This document shows, in pieces, positions 8,183 to 15,983 of a stretch of 64,000 nucleotides of DNA. Positions within the stretch are counted from its first letter, which is position 1. Every line of letters begins with the position of its first letter. Both the position numbers and the translations under genes were made by a program. Source of the stretch: Kribbella rubisoli (GTDB taxonomy: Bacteria > Actinomycetota > Actinomycetes > Propionibacteriales > Kribbellaceae); NCBI RefSeq assembly GCF_004217145.1, contig NZ_SHKR01000012.1, forward strand, positions 744,001-808,000, written 5' to 3'. A model generated the notes under the pieces. It did no database searches and had not been told where the DNA came from. It saw nothing but the letters and a program-made list of their open reading frames with translations.

Positions 8183-8704
8183 GTGAATCCTCTCGAGTCC
8201 CGTCGTACCGCGCTCATCCTGATCGACCTGATGCCGCGGATCATCGCGCTGGACACCGCGCCCTTGAGCGGGCCGGTTGTGCTTGAGCGGTCCGTCGCAT
8301 TGGCCGCAGCGACGCGGGCGGCGGGCGGGCTGGTGGTCAATGTGCGGGTCGAGCGGCCTGGCGTCGAGGTGCAGCCGGAGGGGAGCGCGTTCGCGCCCGA
8401 GGTCGTGCCGCAGCCGGGCGACCTGGAGATCGTCAAGCGCACGATCGGCGCCTTCGGCCGCTCACCGCTCGACGCCGAGCTCCAGTCCCGAGGCATCGCC
8501 AACGTGGCCCTCACCGGAATCGCCACCAACTTCGGCGTCGAGTCCACGGGCCGGGCCGCGTCCGATCTCGGCTATGAGACGTTCTTCATCACAGACGCAA
8601 TGACCGGCCTGGACGCAGCGTCACACGAGTTCGCGGTCTCGCAGGTCTTCCCACGCGTCGGCGAGGTCTGCACCACCACGGAGTACTTGAACGCACTGAA
8701 GTAG
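8183..8704 (+). CDS. Isochorismatase-fold protein lacking the catalytic cysteine
   Basis: 173 residues with the cysteine hydrolase fold: first-strand aspartate in LILIDLMP, a lysine in EIVKRTIGAF, and the TGIATNFGVESTGRAA block. In active isochorismatases and nicotinamidases the last block carries the nucleophile Cys (as in TNxCVxxT); here that position is Gly. The Asp and Lys are kept. Hydrolysis by the usual mechanism is therefore unlikely; a binding role or another chemistry is possible. The start is GTG 8183. Confidence 0.8.
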   Translation: MNPLESRRTALILIDLMPRIIALDTAPLSGPVVLERSVALAAATRAAGGLVVNVRVERPGVEVQPEGSAFAPEVVPQPGDLEIVKRTIGAFGRSPLDAELQSRGIANVALTGIATNFGVESTGRAASDLGYETFFITDAMTGLDAASHEFAVSQVFPRVGEVCTTTEYLNALK

Positions 8705-8710
8705 CCCGCA

Positions 8711-9532
8711 CTACGCGAAGAGTCTGGCGTTTTCCTGGACCCAGGTTTGTAGGGTGCGGGCTGGTTGGCCGGTGACTTCTGGGACCGTGTTGTTGACGGA
8801 GGTTTCGTCGATGGTGGCGTCGGCGAAGAAGGATTCGATGGCTTCGGCGTACGGCGCGGGCATCGACGCGTGGAGCGCGTCATGGGTTTCCGAGCGGCTC
8901 ATCGGGTACGCCGTTAGCGTGCGTCCGATGCCCTCGCCGAGGATCGCCACCTGCTCGACAGGGGTCAAAGCGACCGGGCCGGTGAGTCGCAGTACCTTGC
9001 TGTCCGACGAGCCCTGCAGGGCCTGCACGGCAACGTCTGCGATGTCACGCGGATGGATGGTCGACACTGCGACGTCGGGGAACTGCACCCGCACCTCGTC
9101 GCCGGCGCGGAGCTGGTCCAGCCAGCGCAAGGTGTTCGACATGAAGGAGTTCGGGCGTAGGAAGGTCCACTCCAATTTCGCCGCGCGGACCGCTTCTTCG
9201 GTTGCATGGTGGTACGCCGCGACCGCGTTCGTCAGCTCGCCGTCGAGGGAGCTGCTCGACAGCACCACGACTTTCCGAACCCCGGCACCTACCGCATTCG
9301 TGAGTAATTCCTCGAGGCGGTCGTAGCCGCTCAGCAGGAAGATCGCGCTGACGCCGGTCAGCGCGTCCGCGAAGGTGTCCGGCCTGTTCAGATCGCCAAG
9401 AACCGGCTCGATGCCGTCCGGCAGGGTGGTTGCGGAGCGGATCAGCGCCCGCGCCGGGATGCCCTGTTCTGCAAGCGATTGCACGACCGCGCCACCCGCG
9501 TTGCCGGTCGCGCCCGTCACCAGGATCGTCAT
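8711..9532 (-). CDS. NmrA-like NAD(P)-binding protein (atypical SDR)
   Basis: 273 residues beginning MTILVTGATGNAGGAVV, the dinucleotide motif TGATGxxG of NmrA/HSCARG-type atypical short-chain dehydrogenases. It continues with VVLSSSSLDG and the substrate region FLRPNSFMSNT. Such proteins are NAD(P)H-using quinone reductases or redox sensors; the YxxxK catalytic pair is not clear here. The ATG overlaps the stop of the upstream kinase-like gene by 4 bp (ATGA), implying coupling. The start at 9532 is chosen over a longer Arg/Ala-rich frame upstream. Confidence 0.82.
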   Translation of the reverse strand: MTILVTGATGNAGGAVVQSLAEQGIPARALIRSATTLPDGIEPVLGDLNRPDTFADALTGVSAIFLLSGYDRLEELLTNAVGAGVRKVVVLSSSSLDGELTNAVAAYHHATEEAVRAAKLEWTFLRPNSFMSNTLRWLDQLRAGDEVRVQFPDVAVSTIHPRDIADVAVQALQGSSDSKVLRLTGPVALTPVEQVAILGEGIGRTLTAYPMSRSETHDALHASMPAPYAEAIESFFADATIDETSVNNTVPEVTGQPARTLQTWVQENARLFA

Positions 9533-10713
9533 AGCTCGCAGCCTGCCATATCGAGGGCCGACCGCAGGCAGATGCCCGGGTCGTCCTCGTGGTAGATCCG
9601 TTCGTCGGGTTCGATGTTGTCGAGGAAGCGCTGGTACATCAGCGCATACATGAGCGGGCCCAGCACACTCATCGGCCGGAGCGCGCGCAGCGGCTCGCAG
9701 CCAGGGAGCTCCCGCCGCCAGGCCGCTGACCACACCTCGCGCGCATGCTCGCGTTTCTCCGCCGGCAGGAAGTCGTGCAGGCGTCTGATGTCGGTCGCGG
9801 GGTGACCGACGAACGTGTCGGCCCAGTCGACGATCACCCGATGCGTACCGTCCGACCGCCAGTTCCCCGGATGGAAGTCCCCGTGCACCAACGAGATCGG
9901 CAACCCCGCGGACTCGAGCTCACCGACGATCGATGGCAGCCGATCGACCAGCTTCACCAGGCCGCTCACCTCGTCGTCGGACAAGTCCACCCGCGGAATC
10001 AGCGCCGTGACCTGATCCGCCAACTCGTCCGGCAACAGCCGAGGTGCGTCGAGCTCGTCGACCTCCTCGGCGAGAGCAGCCTGCACCGCGACCCAACGAG
10101 GTACGACGCTCTCGACCGACGCCCGGTCCGGCTCCCAGCAGTCCGTCCCCGGCGCGTGGGCGAGGAGCGACCAGCGGTCGACACGCGACGTCGCAAGTAC
10201 GGCCGGCGCAAGCGTCTCGTCGTACCGCAGGACGTGCTCGATGATGTCAGCGTCGATACTGCCGAACCGGCTGGTCGCCTTCGCCCACGCGCCCGGAAAC
10301 CGCACCAAACACGACAGGTTCCACGTCTTCACCTGCACGGCGTCGACCGGTCCCACCACGTCAGCCGCCCATGCGATGAGCCGCGCCGGTCCGCCGGCCT
10401 CCGCCCAGGTAGACCGAAGAGGTTGCGCCGCGATGATCGAATCCCAATCAGGCAACGGCGTCTCATCGAGTACGCCGGGACGCGGCTCGCCCATCGCCTC
10501 GACGTGATACACCACCCGCCCGCCACGTCCGATCACAGCCTCGTCCGCATGTACCAGCCGCAGTACGAACGTCGGAACGCCCAGCAGCTCATCGAGATGC
10601 CGGGTGATGGCCTCGACCTCGGACCACCACCCAGGCTCCACGTCGAACGTCGGCGCCCGGCCGACGTACCGGGCGCCAACGCTCACCAGGGCCTCTACTG
10701 TCTTGAATTCCAC
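9529..10713 (-). CDS. APH-fold phosphotransferase (aminoglycoside/choline kinase family)
   Basis: 394 residues. The C-terminal half has the kinase catalytic loop SLVHGDFHPGNWRS and metal site VIVDWADTFVGHP, diagnostic of the APH family (PF01636). The N-terminal nucleotide-binding lobe is divergent. Members phosphorylate aminoglycosides, choline, homoserine or other hydroxyl compounds; nothing here proves antibiotic resistance. It starts at GTG 10713, four bases after the tyrS stop, and overlaps the NmrA-like gene by 4 bp, so tyrS, this kinase and the NmrA protein look like one operon. Confidence 0.78.
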   Translation of the reverse strand: MEFKTVEALVSVGARYVGRAPTFDVEPGWWSEVEAITRHLDELLGVPTFVLRLVHADEAVIGRGGRVVYHVEAMGEPRPGVLDETPLPDWDSIIAAQPLRSTWAEAGGPARLIAWAADVVGPVDAVQVKTWNLSCLVRFPGAWAKATSRFGSIDADIIEHVLRYDETLAPAVLATSRVDRWSLLAHAPGTDCWEPDRASVESVVPRWVAVQAALAEEVDELDAPRLLPDELADQVTALIPRVDLSDDEVSGLVKLVDRLPSIVGELESAGLPISLVHGDFHPGNWRSDGTHRVIVDWADTFVGHPATDIRRLHDFLPAEKREHAREVWSAAWRRELPGCEPLRALRPMSVLGPLMYALMYQRFLDNIEPDERIYHEDDPGICLRSALDMAGCEL

Positions 10714-10717
10714 CGGC

Positions 10718-11911
10718 CTACTGTCGCGTGATCCGGTGCCAAGTGCGAGCGCCCGACTTCAGTACGACGTCGGCGCTGAGGTCGACGGACGCCGCCGGAT
10801 CATCCGTTCGTACGCCGTTGATCGTCACCGCGCCCTGCCGCAGCAGGCGACGCAGCTCGGAGTTGCTGTCGTCCGGCCGAGCCGCGCGCAGCAGGTCGAA
10901 GGCGGTCACAGCCGAACCGGCGACCACCACCGAAGGCATCTCCGCAGGCTGACCGCGATCCGAGAAGGTCTGCCGGAAGGCGGCCAGCTCTGCGCGGGCA
11001 ACGCCCGCGCCGTGGTACCGCGTGACCACCGCCGCGGCCAGCCGGAGCTTCGCGTCGCGAGCCGCCGGACCACCGGAGGATGCGGAGTCCGCGAGAGCGG
11101 CGACCGTCTCGAGAGGCAGCTCGGTGTAGACCCGTGCGTACGGCTCGACCAGTTCGTCCGGGATGCTCATCAGCTTGCCGAACTTGTCCCGAGGGCTGTC
11201 GGTCAGCCCGATGTAGTTGTTCAGCGATTTGGATTGCTTGGCCCGACCATCAATTCCGGGCGTGATCGTCGTCGTGATCACCACCTGCGGCGGCGCGCCC
11301 AGCCGTTGCTGGAAGTGCCGTCCCAGCTGCTCGTTGAACAGCTGGTCCGACCCGACGATCGTCAGATCGCTCTCCATCGCGAAGCTGTCGTAGCCCTGCA
11401 ACACCGGGTATACCAATTCGTGGACGGCGATCTCCCGGCCGGCGGCGACCCGTTCGCGGAACATGTCCCGGCTCATCAACTGCGCCTGCGTCACCTGCGC
11501 GAACAGGCTCAGCAGCTCGGCCACCGGCATCCCGTCGTACCACTCGGAGTTCCGCCGTACTTCGAACACCTCGGGGTCGGTGCGCAGGACCAGCGAGACC
11601 TGCTCGAGGAACGACGCGGCGTTCGCATCGATCTGCGCAGGCGTGAGCACCGGACGGGTCTCGGAGCGGCCGGTCGGGTCGCCGACGCGGGTGGTGAGGT
11701 CGCCGAGCAGGAACACGACCCGGTGCCCGAGGTCCTGCAGCTGCCGCATCATCCACAGGTTGACCGCGTGGCCGAGATGCAGATCCGGCGCGGTGCAGTC
11801 GACGCCGTACTTGATCCGCAGCGGACGTCCGGAGTCCAGCCGCTCGCGCAGGTCGTCTGCACCGATGACCGTGTCGGTCGTACGGCGTAATCGCTCGATC
11901 ACAAAGTTCAC
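10718..11911 (-). CDS. tyrS: Tyrosyl-tRNA synthetase (TyrZ-like)
   Basis: 397 residues, class I synthetase that charges tRNA-Tyr. The HIGH signature is HLGH (in TAPDLHLGHAV), followed by GDPTGRSETRP. The KMSKS loop is KQSKS (GRAKQSKSLNNYIG). An S4-like RNA-binding domain ends the protein (LRRLLRQGAVTINGV). The start is GTG 11911, with AGAGG nine bases upstream; the frame is open further upstream but runs through the structured leader. The type-2 character differs from the usual actinobacterial housekeeping TyrRS, so it may be a second, accessory copy (inference). Confidence 0.92.
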   Translation of the reverse strand: MNFVIERLRRTTDTVIGADDLRERLDSGRPLRIKYGVDCTAPDLHLGHAVNLWMMRQLQDLGHRVVFLLGDLTTRVGDPTGRSETRPVLTPAQIDANAASFLEQVSLVLRTDPEVFEVRRNSEWYDGMPVAELLSLFAQVTQAQLMSRDMFRERVAAGREIAVHELVYPVLQGYDSFAMESDLTIVGSDQLFNEQLGRHFQQRLGAPPQVVITTTITPGIDGRAKQSKSLNNYIGLTDSPRDKFGKLMSIPDELVEPYARVYTELPLETVAALADSASSGGPAARDAKLRLAAAVVTRYHGAGVARAELAAFRQTFSDRGQPAEMPSVVVAGSAVTAFDLLRAARPDDSNSELRRLLRQGAVTINGVRTDDPAASVDLSADVVLKSGARTWHRITRQ

Positions 11912-11916
11912 GTGAG

Positions 11917-12048
11917 GGTTCCTCTCAGCGGCGAGGCACCGCCAGTGCCTCCGGCAACGGAAAGAGGCAGGAACCGGACGGTTCCTGCCTCGGAGGCTCT
12001 GGGTGGAGCGAGTGCGGGTACTACCGAATACCGGCTCCTCCCAGAGCC
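11917..12048 (-). promoter_or_regulatory. Structured 5' leader of tyrS with three hairpins
   Basis: In transcription order (minus strand) the leader has three hairpins. Hairpin A is 12048-11995 (9-bp arms GGCTCTGGG/CCCAGAGCC, plus five more pairs after a mismatch). Hairpin B is 11991-11964 (perfect 13-bp arms GAGGCAGGAACCG/CGGTTCCTGCCTC around two bases). Hairpin C is 11951-11933 (arms GAGGCAC/GTGCCTC). The heptamer AGGAACC in the arm of B is repeated in the ribosome-binding region (17-23 bases from GTG), so the other arm of B could pair with either. No canonical T-box sequence was found. Confidence 0.55.
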
Positions 12049-12113
12049 GGTCGATATGCCACACGTCGCTTGATCACACGCTCACATTAGCAGAGCCAAC
12101 TAAGCTCGACCGC

Positions 12114-12671
12114 GTGAGTGACGAGCGGGTAGTGCTGCTGGACGAGGACGGGCGGGCGATCGGGACCGAGGCGAAGGCAACGGTCCACCACGCGGCGACG
12201 CCGCTGCATCTCGCGTTCTCCAGCTACGTGATCGACGCGGCCGGTCGCGTCCTGCTGACCCAGCGAGCATTCGAGAAGCCCACCTGGCCTGGTGTCTGGA
12301 CCAATAGTTGCTGCGGGCACCCGCTTCCGACCGAGCCGGTCGAGCAGGCCGTACGGCGACGGCTGGCCGACGAGCTGGGGATCGTCGTGGACTCGGTGGA
12401 CCTCGTGATGCCCGAGTTCCGGTACCGCGCCGAGATGCCGACCGGCATCGTCGAGAACGAGATCTGCCCGGTATACCGAGTCAGGTGGACCGGCGACCCC
12501 AGGCCGAACCCGGCCGAGGTCGCGGCGTACCGCTGGGTCGAATGGGACGAGCTGCGCGACTTCCCCGACCTGTCGCCCTGGTGCCTGCTCCAACTGGACG
12601 TGCTCAGCACGCCGCCGGCCGACTGGCCGATCGCCGATCCGACCCGCCTACCACCCGCCGCCCAGGTCTAG
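12114..12671 (+). CDS. idi: Isopentenyl-diphosphate delta-isomerase, type I
   Basis: 185 residues, Nudix-fold enzyme that interconverts IPP and DMAPP for isoprenoid synthesis. The catalytic Cys is in TNSCCGHP, the Nudix-like helix in [15 protein letters not shown], and the catalytic Glu in [11 protein letters not shown]. The GTG at 12114 begins [13 protein letters not shown] as in the family; the frame upstream crosses the tyrS leader. It is divergent from tyrS and overlaps the convergent flavoprotein gene by 24 bp. Confidence 0.96.
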   Translation: MSDERVVLLDEDGRAIGTEAKATVHHAATPLHLAFSSYVIDAAGRVLLTQRAFEKPTWPGVWTNSCCGHPLPTEPVEQAVRRRLADELGIVVDSVDLVMPEFRYRAEMPTGIVENEICPVYRVRWTGDPRPNPAEVAAYRWVEWDELRDFPDLSPWCLLQLDVLSTPPADWPIADPTRLPPAAQV

Positions 12672-13520
12672 CTCCAGAAGATCGTTGTGTACGGCGACAG
12701 CCGCCGTGCTCGCATGACCCGCTGCCCCGATCGCGAGCAGCGCCGGCGCCGCCGTCGTACCGACCGCGTAGACGCCAGGCACCGTCGTACGCCCGCCCTC
12801 GTCCGCGACGACAGCGCCGTCGGCGACCTGGCAACCGAGCCGCTCGGCGAGATCGCTCTGCTGATGCTGACGCACCACGACGAACACCCGCTCCGGCGCG
12901 AGCACCTCTCCGCTCTCGAGCACCACCCGAGGCGCTGACACCTCAGCGACCCGCTCGGTCCGGACCTTCACCCCGGCCACGGACAGCCGCTCGAGCTGCG
13001 CGTCGGTCAATGCGTCTCCGTCCGTGCACAGCACGACGTCCGAGCTCCATCGGCTCAGCAACAAGGCCCGCGCAACCGAGCGATCCGGCGCACCGCGCAT
13101 GCCCAGTTGCACAAGCGGCTGATCCCGCACCTCCCACCCGTGACAATGCGGGCACGCCACCACCGACCGCCCCCAACCCTCAGCCACGCCGGGCACATCG
13201 GGCAGCTCGTCCCACAACCCGGTCGCCAGCACGACGGCCCGAACCGGCACCCCGTCGACCACGAACCCGGCATCGTTCACGGTCACGTCGTCGACCCGTG
13301 CGTCCCGGATCTCAACGCCGTACGCCGCGACCTGCCGACGCCCGGCTGCGAGCAGCTCACCCGGCGCGGGATCCTCCGCGCCCAGATAGTTGTGCACATG
13401 CTCCGCCGCCCGGTTCCGTGGCTGCCCGTCGTCGAACAGCACGACCCGCCGCCGCGCCCGGCCCAACGTCAACGCCGCCTGCAGTCCCGCCAGGCTCCCA
13501 CCGATCACCGCTACGTCCAT
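12648..13520 (-). CDS. Thioredoxin-reductase-like FAD oxidoreductase
   Basis: 290 residues of the small two-domain flavoprotein type: FAD motif [18 protein letters not shown], redox pair CPHC in [12 protein letters not shown], and a late FAD-contact stretch [16 protein letters not shown]. The usual GD of that last motif is replaced by GT, and the second GxGxxG NADPH motif is weak. It therefore may not be a true thioredoxin reductase. Such proteins are common in actinobacteria as stand-alone disulfide reductases. Start ATG 13520; a longer frame begins at 13550. Upstream lies an imperfect inverted repeat (TACGAGA/TCTCATA) near 13532-13553. Confidence 0.8.
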   Translation of the reverse strand: MDVAVIGGSLAGLQAALTLGRARRRVVLFDDGQPRNRAAEHVHNYLGAEDPAPGELLAAGRRQVAAYGVEIRDARVDDVTVNDAGFVVDGVPVRAVVLATGLWDELPDVPGVAEGWGRSVVACPHCHGWEVRDQPLVQLGMRGAPDRSVARALLLSRWSSDVVLCTDGDALTDAQLERLSVAGVKVRTERVAEVSAPRVVLESGEVLAPERVFVVVRQHQQSDLAERLGCQVADGAVVADEGGRTTVPGVYAVGTTAAPALLAIGAAGHASTAAVAVHNDLLELDLGGGW

Positions 13521-13600
13521 GTGATCAATATACGAGAAGATTCGTCTCATACTCTAAAATTGGCGAGCGGTGAGATGACCGCAGGTTGCCTAATGGGCGA

Positions 13601-14509
13601 ATGATCGAGATCCGGCCGGTGACGACGGACGCGGACTACGAGGCCTGGCGTCAGGTCCGTATCGCGGTCCTCCCGCACGAGCGGTGTCCGAGCGTGGCCG
13701 AGCTGCGGGAGCTGGAGACGGAGGAGCGCCTGCTGGTGCTCGCCGAGCTGGACGGCGCGGTCGTCGCCAACGGGCTCGCGGACAGCTCGGACGAGGCCGG
13801 GCGCGGGTTCGTGTCGCCGCGGGTTCGGCCCGAGGCGCGCCGGCGCGGGGTCGGCACGAAGCTGCTCGAGGTGCTGGCGGATCACGCCGGTGCGCTGGGC
13901 TTCGAGGTTGTCGGATCGGGGGTCGAGGACGAGGGATCGTTCGCGTTCGCCCAGCGGTTCGGCTTCGTCGAGACGGGGCGTCAGGTCGAGCAGGTACGCC
14001 GGATCGGCGCCGAGACGTGGCCCGCGCGACCGACGGAGTACGAGATCGTGACCGTTGCGGAGCGCCCGGAGCTGTGGGCGGCGGCGTACGAGCAGGTTGC
14101 GTTGCCGACGTTGCCGGACATGGACACTCCGACGCCGCTCGTCGTGTCGGCAGAGGAGTGGGCGACCGAGTGGATCAACGAGCCGGCGGCGATGTTCCTG
14201 GCTGTGGTCGGGGATGACGTGATCGGGCTGGCCGGGCTGATGCTCGACACCGACAAGCCGGAGCGCGCCGAGGTTGCTTACACCGCCGTACGCCGGGATT
14301 GGCGCGGGAAGGCGGTCGCGTCGACACTCAAGCGGACGAGCATGGCGTGGGCCTCCGAGCACGGCATCAGTGAGGTCTACACGTGGACCCAGCAGGGCAA
14401 TGCGAACATGCGACGGCTCAACGAGCACCTCGGCTTCAGCTACGGCGCCGTGAGTATCAACGTCCGCGCGAACCTACCGCTGGAGTTCCCGGAGCAGCTC
14501 AGCTCCTGA
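13601..14509 (+). CDS. Tandem GNAT N-acetyltransferase
   Basis: 302 residues made of two GNAT domains. The first (residues ~1-130) has the acetyl-CoA loop VRPEARRRGVGTKLLEVL. The second (~150-300) has VRRDWRGKAVASTLKRTS and an NxxMRRLNEHLGF ending. Double-GNAT proteins of actinobacteria include mycothiol synthase, but the residues here are too divergent for that name. The target is unknown. The 3' end overlaps the convergent ketopantoate reductase gene by 36 bp. ATG 13601 chosen; TTG 13586 is the next alternative. Confidence 0.85.
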   Translation: MIEIRPVTTDADYEAWRQVRIAVLPHERCPSVAELRELETEERLLVLAELDGAVVANGLADSSDEAGRGFVSPRVRPEARRRGVGTKLLEVLADHAGALGFEVVGSGVEDEGSFAFAQRFGFVETGRQVEQVRRIGAETWPARPTEYEIVTVAERPELWAAAYEQVALPTLPDMDTPTPLVVSAEEWATEWINEPAAMFLAVVGDDVIGLAGLMLDTDKPERAEVAYTAVRRDWRGKAVASTLKRTSMAWASEHGISEVYTWTQQGNANMRRLNEHLGFSYGAVSINVRANLPLEFPEQLSS

Positions 14510-15466
14510 CCAGGCCCGGCGATCGGTCTCGGTCGCGCGGATCAGCTCGACCAGCTTGCTGTTGACCGGCGCGGATCGCCCGAGCGACTCCGCGAGCCGG
14601 ACGACCTCGCCGTTCAGATAGTCGATCTCGGTCGGCCGTCCTGCCTCCAGGTCCTCCCACATCGAGGTCCGAGCGAGCGGGTCGATCGCGAGCATCTTGG
14701 ACGCGACCCGGCGGAACAGGAAGTCCGGCAGCCGCAGGATCGTCGGGAACCGGCGCATCGGAACCGCGAGCAACTGCGCCGGCTCGATCCCGGCAACCTC
14801 CAGAATCCCGAGCGTCTCGGCCTGCGCAGCGGCCAGGCAGCGGCGGTACGCACGCTGGGAGAGCTCGTCGCGCAGGGGCAGGTTGGACAGCGCGTTGATC
14901 GGGTTGTTCAAGTTCAGCAAGAGCTTCGCCCACTGCACCGGCAGGATGTCGTCGTGCTGCGTCAGCGGCAGCCCGGCCCATTGGAACGCCTCGACGTACG
15001 GCGCCAACGCGGCATCCCGCCGTACGTCGAGCGCCCCCTCGGTGCCTTGGTGAAACACGCCGGCGCCCCGGTTGAGCACGTTGAACGGAACCATCCCGGG
15101 CACCACGATCTGCTCGGTCAACCGCGACCGCAGCAGCTCCCCGTTCCGTATGCCGTTCTGAAAACTCACCACCACCGCACCGGGCTTCAACACCGGCGCC
15201 AACTCGGCAGCCGCGTCTTCGGTGGCAGCCGACTTCACCGTCACGAGCACCAGATCAGCCCCGGCCGCAGCATCAGGCGTCGTCCCGAAGTCCACATCAG
15301 CCACACGAAGATCCGCACCCAGATAGTCCGTCAGATGCAGCCCGTACGCCGCCACCTCGTCAGCCATCCGCTGCCTGCCGACGAACGTCACCCCAGTCCC
15401 AGAAGCCGCGAGCCGCCCGCCCACATAACACCCGATACCACCGGCGCCGTACACAACAATCTTCAC
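14474..15466 (-). CDS. panE: 2-dehydropantoate 2-reductase family protein
   Basis: 330 residues. It would reduce ketopantoate with NADPH to pantoate for CoA synthesis. The N-terminal motif is VYGAGGIGCYVGGRLAASG, NADPH region SFQNGIRNG, catalytic lysine in VQWAKLLLNLNNPINAL, and substrate acid in TSMWEDLEAGRPTEIDYLNG. The ATG overlaps the stop of the upstream MarR gene (4 bp), so both are probably one transcript. Many actinobacteria hold several PanE paralogues of unknown substrate, so the symbol is by family only. Confidence 0.85.
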   Translation of the reverse strand: MKIVVYGAGGIGCYVGGRLAASGTGVTFVGRQRMADEVAAYGLHLTDYLGADLRVADVDFGTTPDAAAGADLVLVTVKSAATEDAAAELAPVLKPGAVVVSFQNGIRNGELLRSRLTEQIVVPGMVPFNVLNRGAGVFHQGTEGALDVRRDAALAPYVEAFQWAGLPLTQHDDILPVQWAKLLLNLNNPINALSNLPLRDELSQRAYRRCLAAAQAETLGILEVAGIEPAQLLAVPMRRFPTILRLPDFLFRRVASKMLAIDPLARTSMWEDLEAGRPTEIDYLNGEVVRLAESLGRSAPVNSKLVELIRATETDRRAWSGAELLRELQR

Positions 15467-15927
15467 CGAATCTCCTCAGCTGACCGGATGCGTGCGCGGT
15501 CGGGTAGCTCGACGGTCTCACCGGTCAGTTTCTGCAACGTTGCCCAGAGTTGGTCGAAGGACTCGCTGCCGAGCCGAGCTTCCCAGTCCTCGAGCAGATC
15601 GGCGATGGCGGCGTGGATCTGCTGTTCCAGCCGGCGTCCGGCGGCGGTCAGTCGGACCCTCTTGGCTCGCGGGTCGACCGGATCGGCCTCCCGGACCAGG
15701 TAGCCGTGCCGTTCGAGATGGGTGACCAGCTCATGCATGGACTGCTTCGTCATCCCGGCGTGCGCGGCAAGCTCAGCCGTGTGCGATCCGTCGATCCCGC
15801 CGAACCGGAACAGCTGCAGATGCGCGGGGCGCAGCTCCGGATGGCGTGGCCCGACGGCGGCCAGCACGGTGGCCAACGCCTGGTCGAAGGCGAGCCGAAG
15901 CAGACCGAAGTACCGTGGCGTTGACAT
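15463..15927 (-). CDS. MarR family transcriptional regulator
   Basis: 154 residues with a winged helix: SHTAELAAHAGMTKQSMHEL (recognition region) and the wing DPVDPRAKRVRLTAAG. It binds as a dimer to palindromes. Two near-identical 17-bp operators lie directly before its ATG (15931-15947 and 15953-15969), between it and the divergent methyltransferase gene. It probably represses itself, panE and the methyltransferase until an aromatic ligand binds (inference from family). Confidence 0.9.
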   Translation of the reverse strand: MSTPRYFGLLRLAFDQALATVLAAVGPRHPELRPAHLQLFRFGGIDGSHTAELAAHAGMTKQSMHELVTHLERHGYLVREADPVDPRAKRVRLTAAGRRLEQQIHAAIADLLEDWEARLGSESFDQLWATLQKLTGETVELPDRARIRSAEEIR

Positions 15928-15930
15928 GAG

Positions 15931-15969
15931 GGTCAGGCTACCTTACCGTTTCGGTCAGGCAACCTGACC
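15931..15969. promoter_or_regulatory. Tandem MarR operators
   Basis: 15953-15969 is a perfect palindrome GGTCAGG-CAA-CCTGACC. A second copy at 15931-15947 matches it in 15 of 17 positions. The two centres are 22 bp apart, about two helical turns, so two dimers could bind the same face. The sites lie between the divergent marR and methyltransferase starts. Confidence 0.7.
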
Positions 15970-15983
15970 ATATGGGGGAACGA

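Noticed and set aside
6409..8286. Long plus-strand frame (625 codons) through the gnd region
   Set aside because: It is the GC-rich antisense shadow of gnd, rich in Arg/Gly/Ala and without any domain; gnd on the minus strand is full length.
9529..10713. Calling this gene an aminoglycoside resistance determinant
   Set aside because: The APH fold is shared by many small-molecule kinases; there is no specific resemblance to a resistance subfamily, and the context is a synthetase operon.
11917..12048. Canonical T-box riboswitch before tyrS
   Set aside because: The conserved T-box bulge sequence (AGGGTGGnACCGCG-like) could not be found; kept only as an unassigned structured leader.
11912..12064. 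Extending tyrS upstream to 12064
   Set aside because: The frame is open, but it passes through three strong hairpins and lacks TyrRS similarity; GTG 11911 has its own ribosome site.
12648..13520. Naming this gene trxB
   Set aside because: CxxC is present, but the FAD/NADPH motifs are atypical and no thioredoxin gene is adjacent.
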